64,000 bases of DNA from Agelas oroides (GCA_949130485.1 OX422199.1:2966402-3030401); one strand, 5' to 3'. Positions 1 to 11,372 are shown, numbered from the stretch's first letter. Numbers and translations: made by a program. Notes: generated by a model from the sequence alone, not told the origin.

Positions 1-189
1 GTTGAAATGGCTTTGTCTGACCTTCCCGGCACTTAAACATGCTTGCACACATTACTCAGCCGCTCCACAGTGCGTCCCGCAACGAGTGCATCCTGACGAG
101 TGCATCTATAACTACACTGCACAACTTGACAAAGGTCTCCATTGCAGGCATTCCTGGTACAAACTTGCCAGCTTACTTTGCGCGTGGTG

Positions 190-290
190 AAATCTTGCTT
201 GCCGCGAAAATTTAACCCGCGAAAACTTTTTGTAAATCGTGGTTCCATGAAAATTTTGCCCGGCAAAAAATACCCGCTATACGGTATGTG
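190..290. repeat. GCGAAAATTT-type dispersed repeat
   Basis: The stretch has reiterated cgcgaaaa and aaaatttt words and ends in cccgctatacggta. Relatives occur at about 12990-13505 and 18905-19160. Such A/T runs alternating with CG words look like the end of a non-autonomous element, but no target duplication is visible here. Confidence 0.5.
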
Positions 291-1020
291 TAGCAACTTG
301 AGGTGATTACTTAGTATTTAGCCTTTGTTCCCAAACTAATTTTTTAAAAAATGGCCTGGTATCCACTGTTTGTGCATGTGCTTAGCTAATTAGTGCATAA
401 AGTTCACGTGAAATTATACCAGCATGCATCAAATGATGATCTATATCATGACTGTGCATGTGGTTATGAACAATGATGTGGATTATACATTGTATCCTTT
501 AGGTCGCAGCTTCCCTAGCCTCTTGCCTAAGCCTTCTGATCCACTTATAATAAACTGTACTATCAACGCAAGACAGTCATAACTTCGTAACACAAGCTAT
601 ATGACTTGACAAAACCCATAGGCAGCAAGATTCCCCTCGTAAAAATGTTTCACACTTTACATGTGCTTCCTTCTGAAATTTTAACACCATCACTTCACCA
701 CAAAGTCACTGGAAGGTGTACGATGCAGCAGAATTAAAATTTTCATACACAGTCATGATCAACGGTGTATGATTCATTATGCAACAACAAACACGTGTAG
801 ACATCACGAAACACAGATAACACAGTATTATCCAGAATTTCCAGAATGTTAAACAGATGCACAAGAGTGGTATGATACCAGGCCCTTTTCTCCAATTTTT
901 CAAACAGGCCTGAGAATGAGGCTAACTTAGCATTAAAAAAAAACTGACTAGAGAGGTTGCAATCTGTCGGGGAGGAAGTGGTCCCAGATACTCCTTGCGT
1001 TTGTTTTTGATGCATTATTT
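290..1020. repeat. Left part of segmental duplication shared with 35690-36780
   Basis: The sequence starting caacttgaggtgattac aligns along its length with the intron of gene B between its EGF exons. No exon was recognised. The gene B copy contains an extra hAT-type element at 36225-36643; here the corresponding site near 890 is empty. Confidence 0.7.
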
Positions 1021-1027
1021 CTTGTAG

Positions 1028-1277
1028 ATATTGATGAGTGTGAGACTGGTAATGACAATTGTGATAGGAAGGCACAGTGCACTAACACAGAGGGGAGTTT
1101 CACCTGCTCATGCAACTCTGGCTATACTGGAGATGGCACAGAATGTAGTGTGGTGCTCACAGTTGGACGTTTATCTATTGGGGTATTGGTGTTTATTGCT
1201 GTGGTGTTGATAATCATAGCAATACTATGTGGGTCCATCTGTGTCATGCATAAGCTCAGGAAAATGGATGCTGAAAG
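1028..1277 (+). CDS. Gene A exon: EGF-like module plus transmembrane helix
   Basis: The acceptor TTTCTTGTAG precedes 1028 and the exon enters in phase 1. It encodes a calcium-binding-type EGF module opening DIDECETG, with six cysteines and the pattern NTEGSFTCSC followed by GYTGDGTEC. The module runs directly into VVLTVG and a hydrophobic stretch rich in Val and Ile (about 1165-1245), then the basic sequence HKLRKMDAER. The donor is AAAG|GTTTGT after 1277, in phase 2. EGF and membrane anchor on one exon place this module next to the membrane. Reading past the donor reaches a stop at 1423-1425, which would give a tail-less form only if the intron were retained. Confidence 0.85.
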
Positions 1278-3450
1278 GTTTGTTACAAGATGTGCTTCAA
1301 CTAAAGTGTGTTATTCATATGTAATGTGCAGTGAGTCTATCCACACATTCCTGTCCTTTCAATTATGTTTGCAACTCCCAATATGTGCTGACTTTCTTAT
1401 GACATGGTGTGAAACTCCACTGTAGCTGCAAGTTACTTGTAGTACATTTGCATGTATTGTAGTTGGTTCCTGCGTAGAATAACCATGCCTTCAATCAGAA
1501 AGGGTACAACATGATATAAAGTAGGTACATAAGAGTCACCACTTTAATGCTAGCTAGGTTACATGTTTATGTCATTAATGAATATTTTATTTATCAATCA
1601 CATCCATCCACTTGAGAACAACTCTTCCTTAGTCACTGTTTTGGATGTGGGTGAGAGAGGGTCTAGCTTGATAGACAATACATGTTACTATCTTCCACCT
1701 TATTTGCAGGTCCAAAATCAAGCTGTATTTCAGTGATGTAAGTATGACTGACTGCACCAATCAGAGGGCTGCATTTTGTGTCTAGACAGAAAGTAATGTC
1801 TTTAATTGCTAGTTGCTTATATAAAAAAGTCATGGCCCTGTATAGCCTCATTCCCAGGCATTTCTCTCCTCCCACATGACCTGGGAATGAGAATAGGCCC
1901 TATATGGAGTAGTGTATATGTAATATAAAGTGTGCACTATGTGCAGTAGGTTGTAGTAAGTGTGACAGCTGCAATGATGATATTGTTATAGTCTGAGAGT
2001 CACTTGTATTTTTCCTACATTGAAGGATGTGGTGGATTTGAACTACTCTCCTGTCAGTCCTTTCAGCACCTCAAAACTCAAAACAGTTGCTTCTGTCACC
2101 AGTGTGTTTGACATGCTTGGTATTTCAGATAGACAATTACAAACCAGCAACGCAGACTCTGACATTACATTCGACACTGTCAGCATGTTGGACACCGAGA
2201 GCACCTTGGACACTGAGAGCACATTGGACACTGATGCTATTAGTGATGTAATAAACACCCTACTGCACCACAACAGCTTTACCACAACTGTCACACCCGA
2301 TGTGCACATGAGTATTTCCGTCGAAACAGGTACTGATGCCTCCTCATCTCCCTCTTCAATTACGAAACATTTTGACTTCACTGAAAATGTTAGCTGTAAA
2401 GCTGAAGTGAATTCTAATGACAACGATCATTTAGATCTCCATCCTACTGCATTTTCTGGAGATACTCATGCAGCTAGCTTTACTTCCACATCCCAGGACA
2501 GGGTACACCCAGCTAAAGAAATGCAGTCCTCTTCGGGTTATGTTTCAGATATAGTAATCTCAGATGTTCATGCAGCTAACCACACCTTTGCTGTTGAGAC
2601 TTTTGCTGGGGACAGTGCAACTGCCTGTAATTCTGCAGGGAAAAACGGTGAATATGTCCATACGGATCATCTGCTTCAAGGTAGCCATGTGTCCCCTCAT
2701 GTGAACAACCAGAGTGTTGAATCAGACTCAGAATTCCTTCAGTCCATATGTCTGGATGTGGCAGAGGAAGTAAATGATCTACAGCCGCATTCAGTCATGG
2801 TGGAGACATCCAAGGATGAGGGACACCTAGCAAAAGAACAGCAGTCCTCTTCAGGTTATGTAGCAGATATAGTAACTTGCGCAGCTAGTCGTAGTTCTGC
2901 TGTTGAGCCTTTCGCTGGGGACAGTAATGATACAGCTGTCTGCCAATCTGCAGGGCAGAATGATGAATATGTCCGTAGTAAATATCTACTTGAAGGTGGC
3001 CACGGGTCCCTTGATTTGAAAAGCAACATTGTTGAAGTGGAGCCAGAATTCCTTCCATCCATGTATCTTGAGGAGGCAGTCGATCCACAATCACATTCAG
3101 TCAATGACACGGTGGAGGCTTCCAAGGACCAGGGACACACGACCAAAGAACTGCAGTTCTCTTTGGGGTATGTCTCAGACACTCATCTCTTAGCATCTGT
3201 AGTGGAGAAGCCTAATGTACTTGGCCTTCAAGGTCTTGAAGATTCATCCAATCACAGTGTTGTCGAACATGATGTCAGTATCAGCAAATTCTCGGAGAAC
3301 TATACTACAACATCTGACTGTACTTTTGGCTATTTTGACGACACCACACACAGTCACTTAAGTGTTTCCCGAGTGCAGCACCTCTCAGAAAATAGAGGAT
3401 ACATCACAGACTGGTCCAAATCTGGAGAGGATGTACTGCATACGATGTAG
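1028..3450 (+). CDS. Gene A: 3' end of EGF-TM receptor with tyrosine-repeat tail (partial)
   Basis: Proposed join is 1028-1277, 1710-1737, 2026-3450, the last three exons of a type I membrane receptor whose 5' part lies off the left edge. The order is EGF-like module, transmembrane helix, basic stop-transfer, 10-residue microexon segment, and a cytoplasmic tail of about 475 residues. Junction phases agree: the first exon ends GAA AG, the microexon starts G TCC and ends on a complete GAT codon, and the tail exon starts GAT GTG. All junctions are GT-AG. Gene B has the same three exons at 36783-37032, 37725-37752 and 38031 onward, with equal lengths for the first two, so the structure is supported by duplication. 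Gene A's tail is uninterrupted and is the better reference for the family. Function is unknown; a cell-surface signalling receptor is inferred from the layout. Confidence 0.8.
1710..1737 (+). CDS. Gene A 28-nt microexon
   Basis: The exon is bounded by TTATTTGCAG before 1710 and by GTAAGTATG after 1737. It completes an Arg codon and encodes SKIKLYFSD, joining the juxtamembrane basic segment to DVVDLNY of the tail exon. A same-length counterpart at 37725-37752 in gene B encodes SKIKLRFSD with the same splice sites and phases. Skipping it would shift the frame (28 nt), so inclusion is needed for the long tail. The call rests on phase and conservation, not on transcript data. Confidence 0.75.
1843..1895. 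mobile_element. Short TAGCC-family inverted-repeat element in gene A intron
   Basis: TAGCCTCATTCCCAGG at the left and CCTGGGAATGAGAATA at the right face each other. The flanks ggccctgta (1834-1842) and ggccctata (1896-1904) differ at one of nine positions, consistent with an old 9-bp target duplication. The same element lies in the paralogous gene B intron at about 37858-37910, so it predates the duplication. Confidence 0.55.
2026..3450 (+). CDS. Gene A cytoplasmic tail exon with about 105-residue internal repeats
   Basis: This single long exon ends in TAG at 3448-3450. It opens DVVDLNYSPVSPFS, then carries a short tandem run of LDTEST-type units (about 2194-2240), then a Ser/Asp/Glu-rich low-complexity region. 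The motif G-Y-[VI]-[SAT]-D occurs four times, at 2536-2550, 2854-2868, 3166-3180 and 3397-3411. The first three are 318 and 312 nt apart and mark a repeat of about 105 residues (AKE-QSSSGYV, then FAGDS, then AGQN-EYV, then LL-G-H, then EFL). Other tyrosines sit in acidic contexts (SMYLEEA, GYFDD). No kinase, TIR, death or SH2 domain is visible. I infer a phosphotyrosine docking tail. Composition suggests disorder. Confidence 0.8.
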   Translation, partial: DVVDLNYSPVSPFSTSKLKTVASVTSVFDMLGISDRQLQTSNADSDITFDTVSMLDTESTLDTESTLDTDAISDVINTLLHHNSFTTTVTPDVHMSISVETGTDASSSPSSITKHFDFTENVSCKAEVNSNDNDHLDLHPTAFSGDTHAASFTSTSQDRVHPAKEMQSSSGYVSDIVISDVHAANHTFAVETFAGDSATACNSAGKNGEYVHTDHLLQGSHVSPHVNNQSVESDSEFLQSICLDVAEEVNDLQPHSVMVETSKDEGHLAKEQQSSSGYVADIVTCAASRSSAVEPFAGDSNDTAVCQSAGQNDEYVRSKYLLEGGHGSLDLKSNIVEVEPEFLPSMYLEEAVDPQSHSVNDTVEASKDQGHTTKELQFSLGYVSDTHLLASVVEKPNVLGLQGLEDSSNHSVVEHDVSISKFSENYTTTSDCTFGYFDDTTHSHLSVSRVQHLSENRGYITDWSKSGEDVLHTM

Positions 3451-4260
3451 CAAATGAACTAACCCATCCTTCGTCAATTTGCTGTTAGCCACCTGACTAT
3501 GGGAACTGCAGGGCAACAGACAATGTAGTAGATATAGGACATAAAGAGGTTACAAATCAAGCTTAAAATTTTAACTTGCATGACTCCTTTGATATCATTT
3601 TACTACATGTATTTTCAGAAGCATTCTGTTTGTTTTCCTGCCCATTACTCTATTTTACATATAGCCCATTATGCTTTCACCATTATGCTCAACAAGTCAC
3701 TTCTTATTATGTTCCTTAGTTGTCATGTTTGATCAAACTGTTGTGTAATAATGCTGTCAATGACAATGAGTCAGAAAACTATTATATTGTCGATATATAC
3801 TAAAGACATCCAAGGAAGTTTTATTTGCATTGAAGCATTACAAGAAACAGAGGATCAAAATTTGACAAATTGACATATTGTAATCATGTTTCATAATAAT
3901 TTACAGCCTTATTATAATGTAGTTATGTCCCTATTTTGTCCATTATATTCTCCTCTTCACCCTTGTTTCTATGGGTATTTTCCATATACTTACAGGAAGT
4001 TGTAGATTCTGTTTCATTTACCATAGGAAGTTGTAAAATGATGTTTCCTCTTGTTTACAGTGCAAACTACCTTGTGTGTTTACAAACAACAATAAGGACC
4101 AATCAGGTTGGAGGATATAACACATAATGCATGTTAGTCTGCATGGGATTTATGGTTTACAACAACCACCTTTGTCCTTAATTGGGTTCCACCCTAGCTC
4201 GGAGTCAGGTGGTTATTGACTATAAATCCCAGGCTACCATGTATTATCTATTATATGCCA
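3451..4260 (+). other. Gene A 3' flank / probable 3' UTR, duplicated downstream of gene B
   Basis: AT-rich sequence with no supported ORF, closely matched at 39280-39960 and, for its later part, at about 41880-42410. The end (about 4135-4245) holds an inverted repeat pairing gggattta with taaatccc and aaccacc with ggtggtt, present in all three copies. I could not fix the polyadenylation site. Confidence 0.5.
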
Positions 4261-4803
4261 GCATTGCATAACTAGGTGTATGTAATATCTTGAGGCAATC
4301 TCCAGTTATGCCCACTATACGATCCTCCACAATCTCTGAGTGGGTTACTGCCTCAGTGCCGCCGCTAGCTCCACCTAGCCGCATGTCTGCACTACTGAAC
4401 CCGACTCAGTTGACAGTATAGCTTATTCCTAGAGTCTTAATACTTCGTAGCACACATACAACTGTACAAGCAGAGCTACTTAAATACTGACACAAACAGG
4501 ATATACAAAACGCAAAGTCAACCACTGTCTCCAGTAGCACAGATGATTCACAGGTGACAGGAACAACATGTGGAGCCTAGGCTATTCAGCCAAAAGAAAC
4601 ACATGACACACACTGGGCAGAACTGAAGATACAAGATACACAAAGGTGTTAGGCACCAACTCAAAGAAAACCACAACCAATCTAAAACCACATGTACATA
4701 TGAGGTCCTACTTACAATTACCACAGTATACCTATTATGTTCAAATTATGCCCATATACACTTGTGCCAATACTTGCCAACAGACTTGCATAACAGGTGT
4801 AAC

Positions 4804-5219
4804 AGGAGAGGGAGGACACAGTACAGGGCATACAAGACTGGAAGACTTGAAAATGTGTAGACAGTTTTTCTGTGTTCCTTGAGGCGGTGCAGGCCCTGAC
4901 AACAGCCAACTCCATGACCTCTGCCCTTGCCGAACATGCTATGGACACTGGCCATGACATTGATTGGTCAGATGCCCAAGTCATCGATGCCAGCCCTCTC
5001 CTTCAACAGCGATGCACCCTGGAGAGTTGGCACATCCACAGACAATCACAGCCCTTGAACAGAGAGAGGGGCATGTTACCAACAGTCTACGATCAGTTGA
5101 TCACACAGACCAGCCATCTTTCATCATAGCTCTCCACCCCTTCCCCCCACCTCAAAAACTGTCTACACATTTTCAAGTCTTCCAGTCTTGTATGCCCTGT
5201 ACTGTGTCCTCCCTCTCCT
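4804..5219. repeat. 65-bp inverted repeat flanking a retroelement fragment
   Basis: Positions 4804-4868 and 5155-5219 are exact reverse complements, as read by eye, of 65 nt each. They bracket the Penelope-like endonuclease fragment. An end-inversion during target-primed insertion or an old inverted duplication could produce this. Confidence 0.7.
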
Positions 5220-5410
5220 TGTTTTTTGTTTTTATTTTTGTTCTGTTACACCTGTTATTTTTCAAATTTCTTCACCCGCCTTTTATTCCTGCCACATTTC
5301 CCTTGCTGTATTTATTCTCATGCAGTTGTACTGCCTGTATTGCACTGATGAGGGCCACTGTATAGTGGCCGAAACGTTTGATCCCAACTTGAGAACTATC
5401 TGCCGGTTGC
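4866..5410 (+). pseudogene. Penelope-like retroelement 3' fragment (end of GIY-YIG region and tail)
   Basis: The + strand reads ALAEHAMDTGHDIDW, then a stretch with RCTLESWHI and later LNRERG, ending in a stop at 5127-5129. The order EH...GH.IDW...R..LES..I...LNR..G is typical of the region after the GIY-YIG core in Penelope-like elements and related retroelements. Downstream, at about 5345-5385, a near-palindromic tail with ggccactgtatagtggcc and gaaacgtttgat follows, as in 3' ends of such elements. No reverse transcriptase domain is in the window, so this is a 5'-truncated dead copy. Family assignment is from motif memory only. Confidence 0.55.
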
Positions 5411-6190
5411 TATTTGGTTGGTGCGAGAGTGGAAAAAAACTGACATGGATATACCCAACCACACAGGACTCTACAAATATAATTACATATATATAGATTT
5501 TGTTGGAGGGACTGTTATGATTCCCTGCATTCCTTTCAAGTTGACTGCATCCTTTGTGGCTGCAGGCTATTATAACAGCCATCATACCTGGAAAGGTCAG
5601 GCTAAGAAACTATAGGCTAGAGCACCTCATTGTATGGGCTCACAAACAGGATAGTATGATATGGTGGAGTCTTTGACTCCAAACTGGTAAAGCAGATATT
5701 TTAAATGTGCTAGATGGTGAGGTATGATGCAGTAAAAGAGACACTCTTTGCAACGATTAGACCACTCTGGTTCTAAGCCCTCAAATTATAAATCACACTT
5801 GTGTCAGTTTTGCTGTAGACTACGCTGCATGTACTATAGCTTCCATACTCAGGATACCACCGAATTTCAATGGCTGCTCCCATGACGAACTGCGTACAAC
5901 TTTCCAGAGCGTGTGCACATACTAGACTATGATGATGCAAACTTAGAAACTGATGAAAATTCCTCAAGCACCACCTGTTCCACCGTGCTGCATAATCTTA
6001 GCTGATAGCATAATTATGAGTTTTCTTCTTTATCTATGATGTTAATTGTTGCTCTGGTTTATGTGTCAACCATGCAGGCTCATCTTCAATAGCTTCATAG
6101 ACAGTTAGCACTTACATTGTGCATGTCAGTCATGACAAGTTTACAACCAAAGCTCCACCCACTAAATGCAGCATTTGGCCTGTATCTAAC
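5411..6190. other. No supported gene
   Basis: Only short ORFs are present. The segment near 5510-5565 (ttcctttcaagttgactgca) is related to the arms of the palindrome at 41215-41287 and to 44220-44260, so it includes a solo end of that repeat family. Confidence 0.4.
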
Positions 6191-8694
6191 AGGACCCCCC
6201 CCCCCCCCTCCCCAGGCGAATTTTTTTTTTGGACGAGGTTTGAGAACTTAGTCGCAAAACGACGGAAAATTAATGACAGGGTTGTACCCATTCTGGTAGC
6301 TGTACGTAATTGGAATGACGTAATACGCCTGTCAAGATCCGAGAAAGTCGCTGAGTTTGCCCGGTGTGTTGTTCCTTGACGTCTGAAGTTGACAAGACTG
6401 TGTCAAAAGTCGTGATTTACCCACACAAAGTGAGAGGTTGAACTTTTCTATCAGCAAAGTACCGCTTTCAAGGCCTGCTGATAATTTACTTACTAAATAC
6501 AGCACTGAAACGTTGGGTCTGTTGCCTTTGGCTTCCATCCAACTATCTGGCATGCACTATTTTGTATGGCATAGCTACCATTGGCGTCAATACTTGATTT
6601 TAGCATTGTCATTTTACTCTGCAATCTGAACTCTTGGAATCAACTGTTTTCTAAACAATCAGTAAAGATTGACCAGTCTGTAGTGGTAAACATCATGGGT
6701 TAAAGAGACTTTGAATGTTGAGTAAATGTTTATGAGGTTTGATGTTGCTGGTGGATCACATAAAGAACCAAATCATTCAAGTCATCAGTGTGTAAGAGAG
6801 GAACCTAACAGAAGTATCACAATCGCACAGCAAATGTTAGTTTTGATTAGCATTCTAGAAATTGATATGGCATTTTCATTGGCTAAATTCCTCATGTTTT
6901 CACAAACATAAATGAGATGAGAATTTAAGAGCCATTTCGTATACCAAATGACGTCATTCAGCTGGCCAATGCAACTGCTTCTGTAAGATTGTGATAGCTC
7001 TGCTTTTATGTTTCCTGTTTACATGCTGCAACTTTTGGTAGGAATCAATGTTTGGTAAACAAAGTTGGTCGATGTTTTAACCTACAGTATGATGTACAAA
7101 ATAGTGCATGCCAGTTGCTCTATGAGGGAACGCAAAGCAACACACCCAACAGTCTCATAGTAGTAATAGTATCATTTTGGCAGCCAGAATTTAGATAGGA
7201 AAGTTGTACAGTAAAACCTCCGAACAAAGGACACATTGGGGACGAGTGATCTGTCTGCTGTACAGAGGTTGTCCGCTTTTCGGAGGGTCCGTTATTAGAG
7301 GTTTTACTGTACTTTAAATGTCTCTAAGTCTAACCTGGTCTAACCTCTCACTTTGTGTGGGTGAATCATGACTTTTGACCCACCTGGAGATGGGCAAAGA
7401 ACAACACACTGGGTATTCACACACAGCCAGCGACTTTCTCTGATCTTCACAGGCATATTACCTACCAGAATGGGTACAACCTGGTCATTAACTTTCCATC
7501 ATTTTGGCGACTAAGTTCTTGAACCCTGTCTAAAAAATAATAGTCTGCGGGCCCTAGTCTTATGGACGCAAAGACAACACCTTATCCATCGACTTTTGTC
7601 CCCCCAGTATTCCATAGTGTCACTGGCTGTCCCCACTGCGTGAGTGGAGTGACTTGAAATGCTATTGGAGATGTATAGCAACCCCCCTAACTGCACAGAA
7701 ATCAGTAACTATATATAGGTGTGCCCAGCAAGACTAGTTGTTTCATATCCTGTGTGTCCATGCAGTGTATGACAGCAAAGTTTTGCATAGTTTTTCTGTA
7801 CACACATTGACTCATAACTTTGACATTGTCAAAAAATCTATGTGATGATGCCCTCAACTTGGCAAAACGTCAGGATAATCACAAGCATGATTAAGGTAAA
7901 GCAGGGCTATTCCAATCGCAGTGTCATTCCAACAATCAAGCTAATGTCTCCACGATACTGTGGAGTTTATTTAGCAAGGGAAAAACATTGTTGATAAGTG
8001 TCAGCAGGCCTGCTTGATTCACAGAAGCATTTGATCTATTCTCTGGTATCAGAATTTCCCTTGCATGAAATACTATCAGAATATCCTGCTTTACCTTATG
8101 AAGTGAGAGGTTATAGAGACATTTTCCGTCATCATTCTGCTGATCAAAACAAACACTTGCTGTAGAAGATTGTGATACTTCTGGTTCCTCTCTTACACAC
8201 TGTGATGACTTGAATGATTTAGTCCGGCCTTTATCGTAACGTGTGATTATTGATGCTTAGAAAACAGTTGATTCCAAGAGTTCAGATCGCAGAGTAAAAT
8301 TACAATGCTAAAATCAAGTATTGATGCCAATGGTAGCTATGCCAGATAGTAGGATGGAAGCCAAAGCCAAGGCAACAGACCCAACGTTTCATAGTAAGTA
8401 AATTATCAGCAGGCCTTGAAAGCGGTACTTTGCTGATAGAAAATGCTTCTAAGTCCAACCTCTCACTTTGTGTGGGTAAATCACGACTTTTGACACAGTC
8501 TTGTCAACTTCAGACGTCAAGGAACAACACACCGGGCAAACTCAGCGGATCTTGACAGGCATATTACGTCATTCCAATTACGTAAAGCTACCAGAATGGG
8601 TACAACCCTGTCATTAATTTTCCGTCGTTTTGCGACTAAGTTCTCAAACCTCGTCCAAAAAAAAAATTCGCCCTCCCCAGTCCCCCCCTCCCCA
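6191..8694. mobile_element. 2.5-kb foldback element with about 500-650-bp arms
   Basis: The left arm (about 6195-6840) and right arm (about 8150-8694) are diverged reverse complements. Shared landmarks include tcgcaaaacgacggaaaat against attttccgtcgttttgcga, cctctcactttgtgtgggt, and atcagcaggcc. Both outer ends are C/T-rich runs (6195-6215, 8672-8694). A third, right-arm-like copy lies inside at about 7105-7545 and is itself split by a TA-type element at 7209-7309. No transposase ORF was seen, so this is non-autonomous. Confidence 0.75.
7209..7309. mobile_element. 101-bp TA-flanked inverted-repeat element (Tc1/mariner or pogo type)
   Basis: The ends are CAGTAAAACCTC and GAGGTTTTACTG, flanked by TA at 7207-7208 and 7310-7311. 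Cut-and-paste elements of the IS630/Tc1/mariner group duplicate TA on insertion. The inner sequence is also partly palindromic. It sits inside the internal arm copy of the surrounding foldback element, so it is the younger insertion. Confidence 0.75.
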
Positions 8695-9100
8695 AAATAA
8701 AAAATAAATAACTTCTACAGGCAAGGCATTGCTGCAGCTTAGCACTTTGTGTGCTCAGCCAGCATGCCTCAAGGATTTCTCAGTTAACAGGGCCAGGAGA
8801 AGCTTTCTTGGAGGGAAGAGGAGAGAGTATATTATTAGCTATGCATGTTTGATGTTGTCTCTACTTAGAGTGCACAATTTTGGGGGGAAATTTCTTGTGT
8901 TGCTACAAGTGCAGGTAACTTTGTATTACATTCCACAATGTGTATGTAGTGATATAATTCTAAATGCAAGTACAAACAGTCATGTCTAATGATATGCTAT
9001 GATAACAGATATTTCTATGCCACTTGTATCGTATGTTACTAGGTATGATTACATTCTCTGCAACAAGCTTCTGCTTATGGTTAGACCACTCTGACTCAGT
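8695..9100. other. No supported gene
   Basis: A+T-moderate sequence with short ORFs only. Nothing recognisable. Confidence 0.3.
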
Positions 9101-9366
9101 ACAGCAACTACATTGCAGCCACCCACAACACAACTCACTCCCCATGCACATCAACATGCACTCCACACCTAGCACTACCCACCCCACTGCTTTCCACAAC
9201 CCTCATATGCACACAAGTTGACACAACTAACAAACACAAAGCATAGTTGGCAAAATGGCACAAGATGTAGGGATGGTGTGAAATTGTTGTGGTGTCATTC
9301 CCATCTAGGTTTTGAGGGTTCTATCCTACATGCGCTTGTTTTCATTCAGAAAACTTTTTTGTGACT
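9101..9366. repeat. Solo end of the 28.2-kb foldback family
   Basis: The stretch catagttggcaaaatggcac through gacttg (9241-9366) matches the right arm at about 28738-28875. The preceding acaac/cactcc-rich part resembles the loop of that element in inverted order. Confidence 0.6.
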
Positions 9367-11318
9367 TGTTGTATTGCCTGGTGCCAATATTACTGGACAT
9401 TTCTAGGTACACACATTGTTACTAGACATTTATATTTCCAGGTAGGTATGTTACTGGACATTTTTAGGTACATGTATTACTACATAACTGTGGTACTGCT
9501 TGTGTTGTTATTGGATATTTCTATATTACCAGGTACCACTGTAGCCTCTTTCCCAGGCTTTCACCTGCTCCAGTTTTCACTTACAGTATACTTTAAGTGA
9601 TTAGAAATGAAATTTGTTTGTACATTTCTGGCTAGATACTGAGCTCTGAACTGTCTACGCCCGTGTGCATGATATCCAGTGTCATGGACCCTGACTGCAT
9701 GCATGTCCCCGACTGTCTGGTTATTATCATTGTCTCATGACCATGACCCTTGTTATTGTCAAACTAACTGGAATAATTAAACCATGATTAACTACTGTAT
9801 CACCTGTCATATTCTGTATCACATGATAAAGGCCTATACAAGCCATCTGTACTATATCATTGAGTGCGTCTGATTATGCTGGCTACACTGAGTGGTCACA
9901 TCCAGTTAGTTTTGCTTGTCACAATATAAACAACTGTAGCACTATCTTGTCTTAATTTTGTGTGATCCACTGTTTACTGGTTGCAGTGGTTTCCTGATAA
10001 TGCTCCATTACCTGGAATATTGCTACAGGGAAATTACCAATTATGGTTCATCAAATTAAGGTTACCAGGAACTCACCAGCCTGCTACCACAAGCTAAGTG
10101 TATAGCTGGTTTTTCCTAGAATTGTGTACAAACAGTTATCACAAACAGGATACCAGAAACATTACATAGAAATGTAACCAACTTGCATGTGTGGCTGTTA
10201 CAGGAACATTACCCCAACAATGTTATGTACAATCGAGGATTGTCATCAGTAGCTCACTAGCTGATGTTACCATGGCAATGCCTAGAACATTCTGATAAAC
10301 CTTACTGCATATGAACTGTAACTTTCTAGAAACTGGCGACTTACTAATTTCCTGTATGTGCTCAAGCTTAATGGTCATGTCATGCATAAATCTTATGGCT
10401 TTCATTAGAGAATAGAGTTCAGGAGTAATTAGTTGAGAAAGAAATTCTACCCCAAAATGTTGCACACTTGCACTAGTTATGATGTAATTGTAGGGGTGAA
10501 TGGTACATGCGAGGATGTCTTTTTTTTGAATAACATGTATGTACTCACTCTCCTCTGTAATGTGTACAGAACTTGTATGAAGATAAAAAAGGTATAAATG
10601 GTACAGAAAATTTGCAGAGCATACGCAATAGGTATATAGCTTTCCCCAGTTTTCTGCATGTCGTTTTCATAAATTGTTTGCATGTGGGGATAACCTGGGA
10701 ATGAAGCTACAAGTTTTACATGAAGCAATGGGCCACTATGGCTGGGGAGCATCTTAAAGTATTTTACCCCAGAATAACCCCTTGAGGTCTGTTTGATGGT
10801 TGTACCTTAAACTGTGTTCCTTATACAAAATTGCGTACAATTTGTCTTATTTTCCACCCAACATTGTTGCACCTAAAGTCACTAGATCGTATACAAGCAG
10901 CCTTTTACCTTGTACCAGGCCTTTGCACATACTAATTTTTTTTCAGCTCTTTTGTCCCTCATTGTGTAGCTATCACACTGGGACTCACTTCCATATATAT
11001 ATGCAGAGTCAGTTGTTTCAACTCCCTTCATTGCAACTTTTAAACACTGACTTGTATATATTAATGCAATAAGTAACATTATTTAATATCTAGGGTACAA
11101 TTAATATTAGCTAACCTATTTTGTACCCATTTACTTTTGCAAAAAATTATATTAAAAAAAGGAAAATGACTTAACTTTGGAACAGGCACAATTGTTTGTA
11201 AATGGCAGCCTCAGTTGCTTCAAAATCCTCTGGGAGCTCATTTTTTGTTACTCCATAGATACATAATAATACAATAGTGATACGGTCACAGATGGTGTTC
11301 TGGTTGGACTTAGTATTT
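9367..11318. other. No supported gene; imperfect ttactggacattt repeats at 9380-9540
   Basis: The region has only short ORFs. Around 9388-9540 a word like ttactggacatttctaggta recurs three to four times with drift. The remainder shows no coding signature or transposon ends that I can pair. Confidence 0.3.
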
Positions 11319-11372
11319 CCAGGTATGCATGTTATTAAACTATCAGCAGAGTTTAATAACATGCATACCTGG
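11319..11372. repeat. Perfect 22-bp-stem hairpin
   Basis: 11319-11340 (starting ccaggtatgcatg) and 11351-11372 are exact reverse complements around a 10-nt loop, tatcagcaga. It may be a minimal palindromic element or an inverted duplication scar. Confidence 0.8.

Noticed and set aside
2043..2423. Minus-strand ORF opposite the gene A tail
   Set aside because: A shadow of the low-complexity coding exon; the + strand frame is supported by duplication and splice phase.
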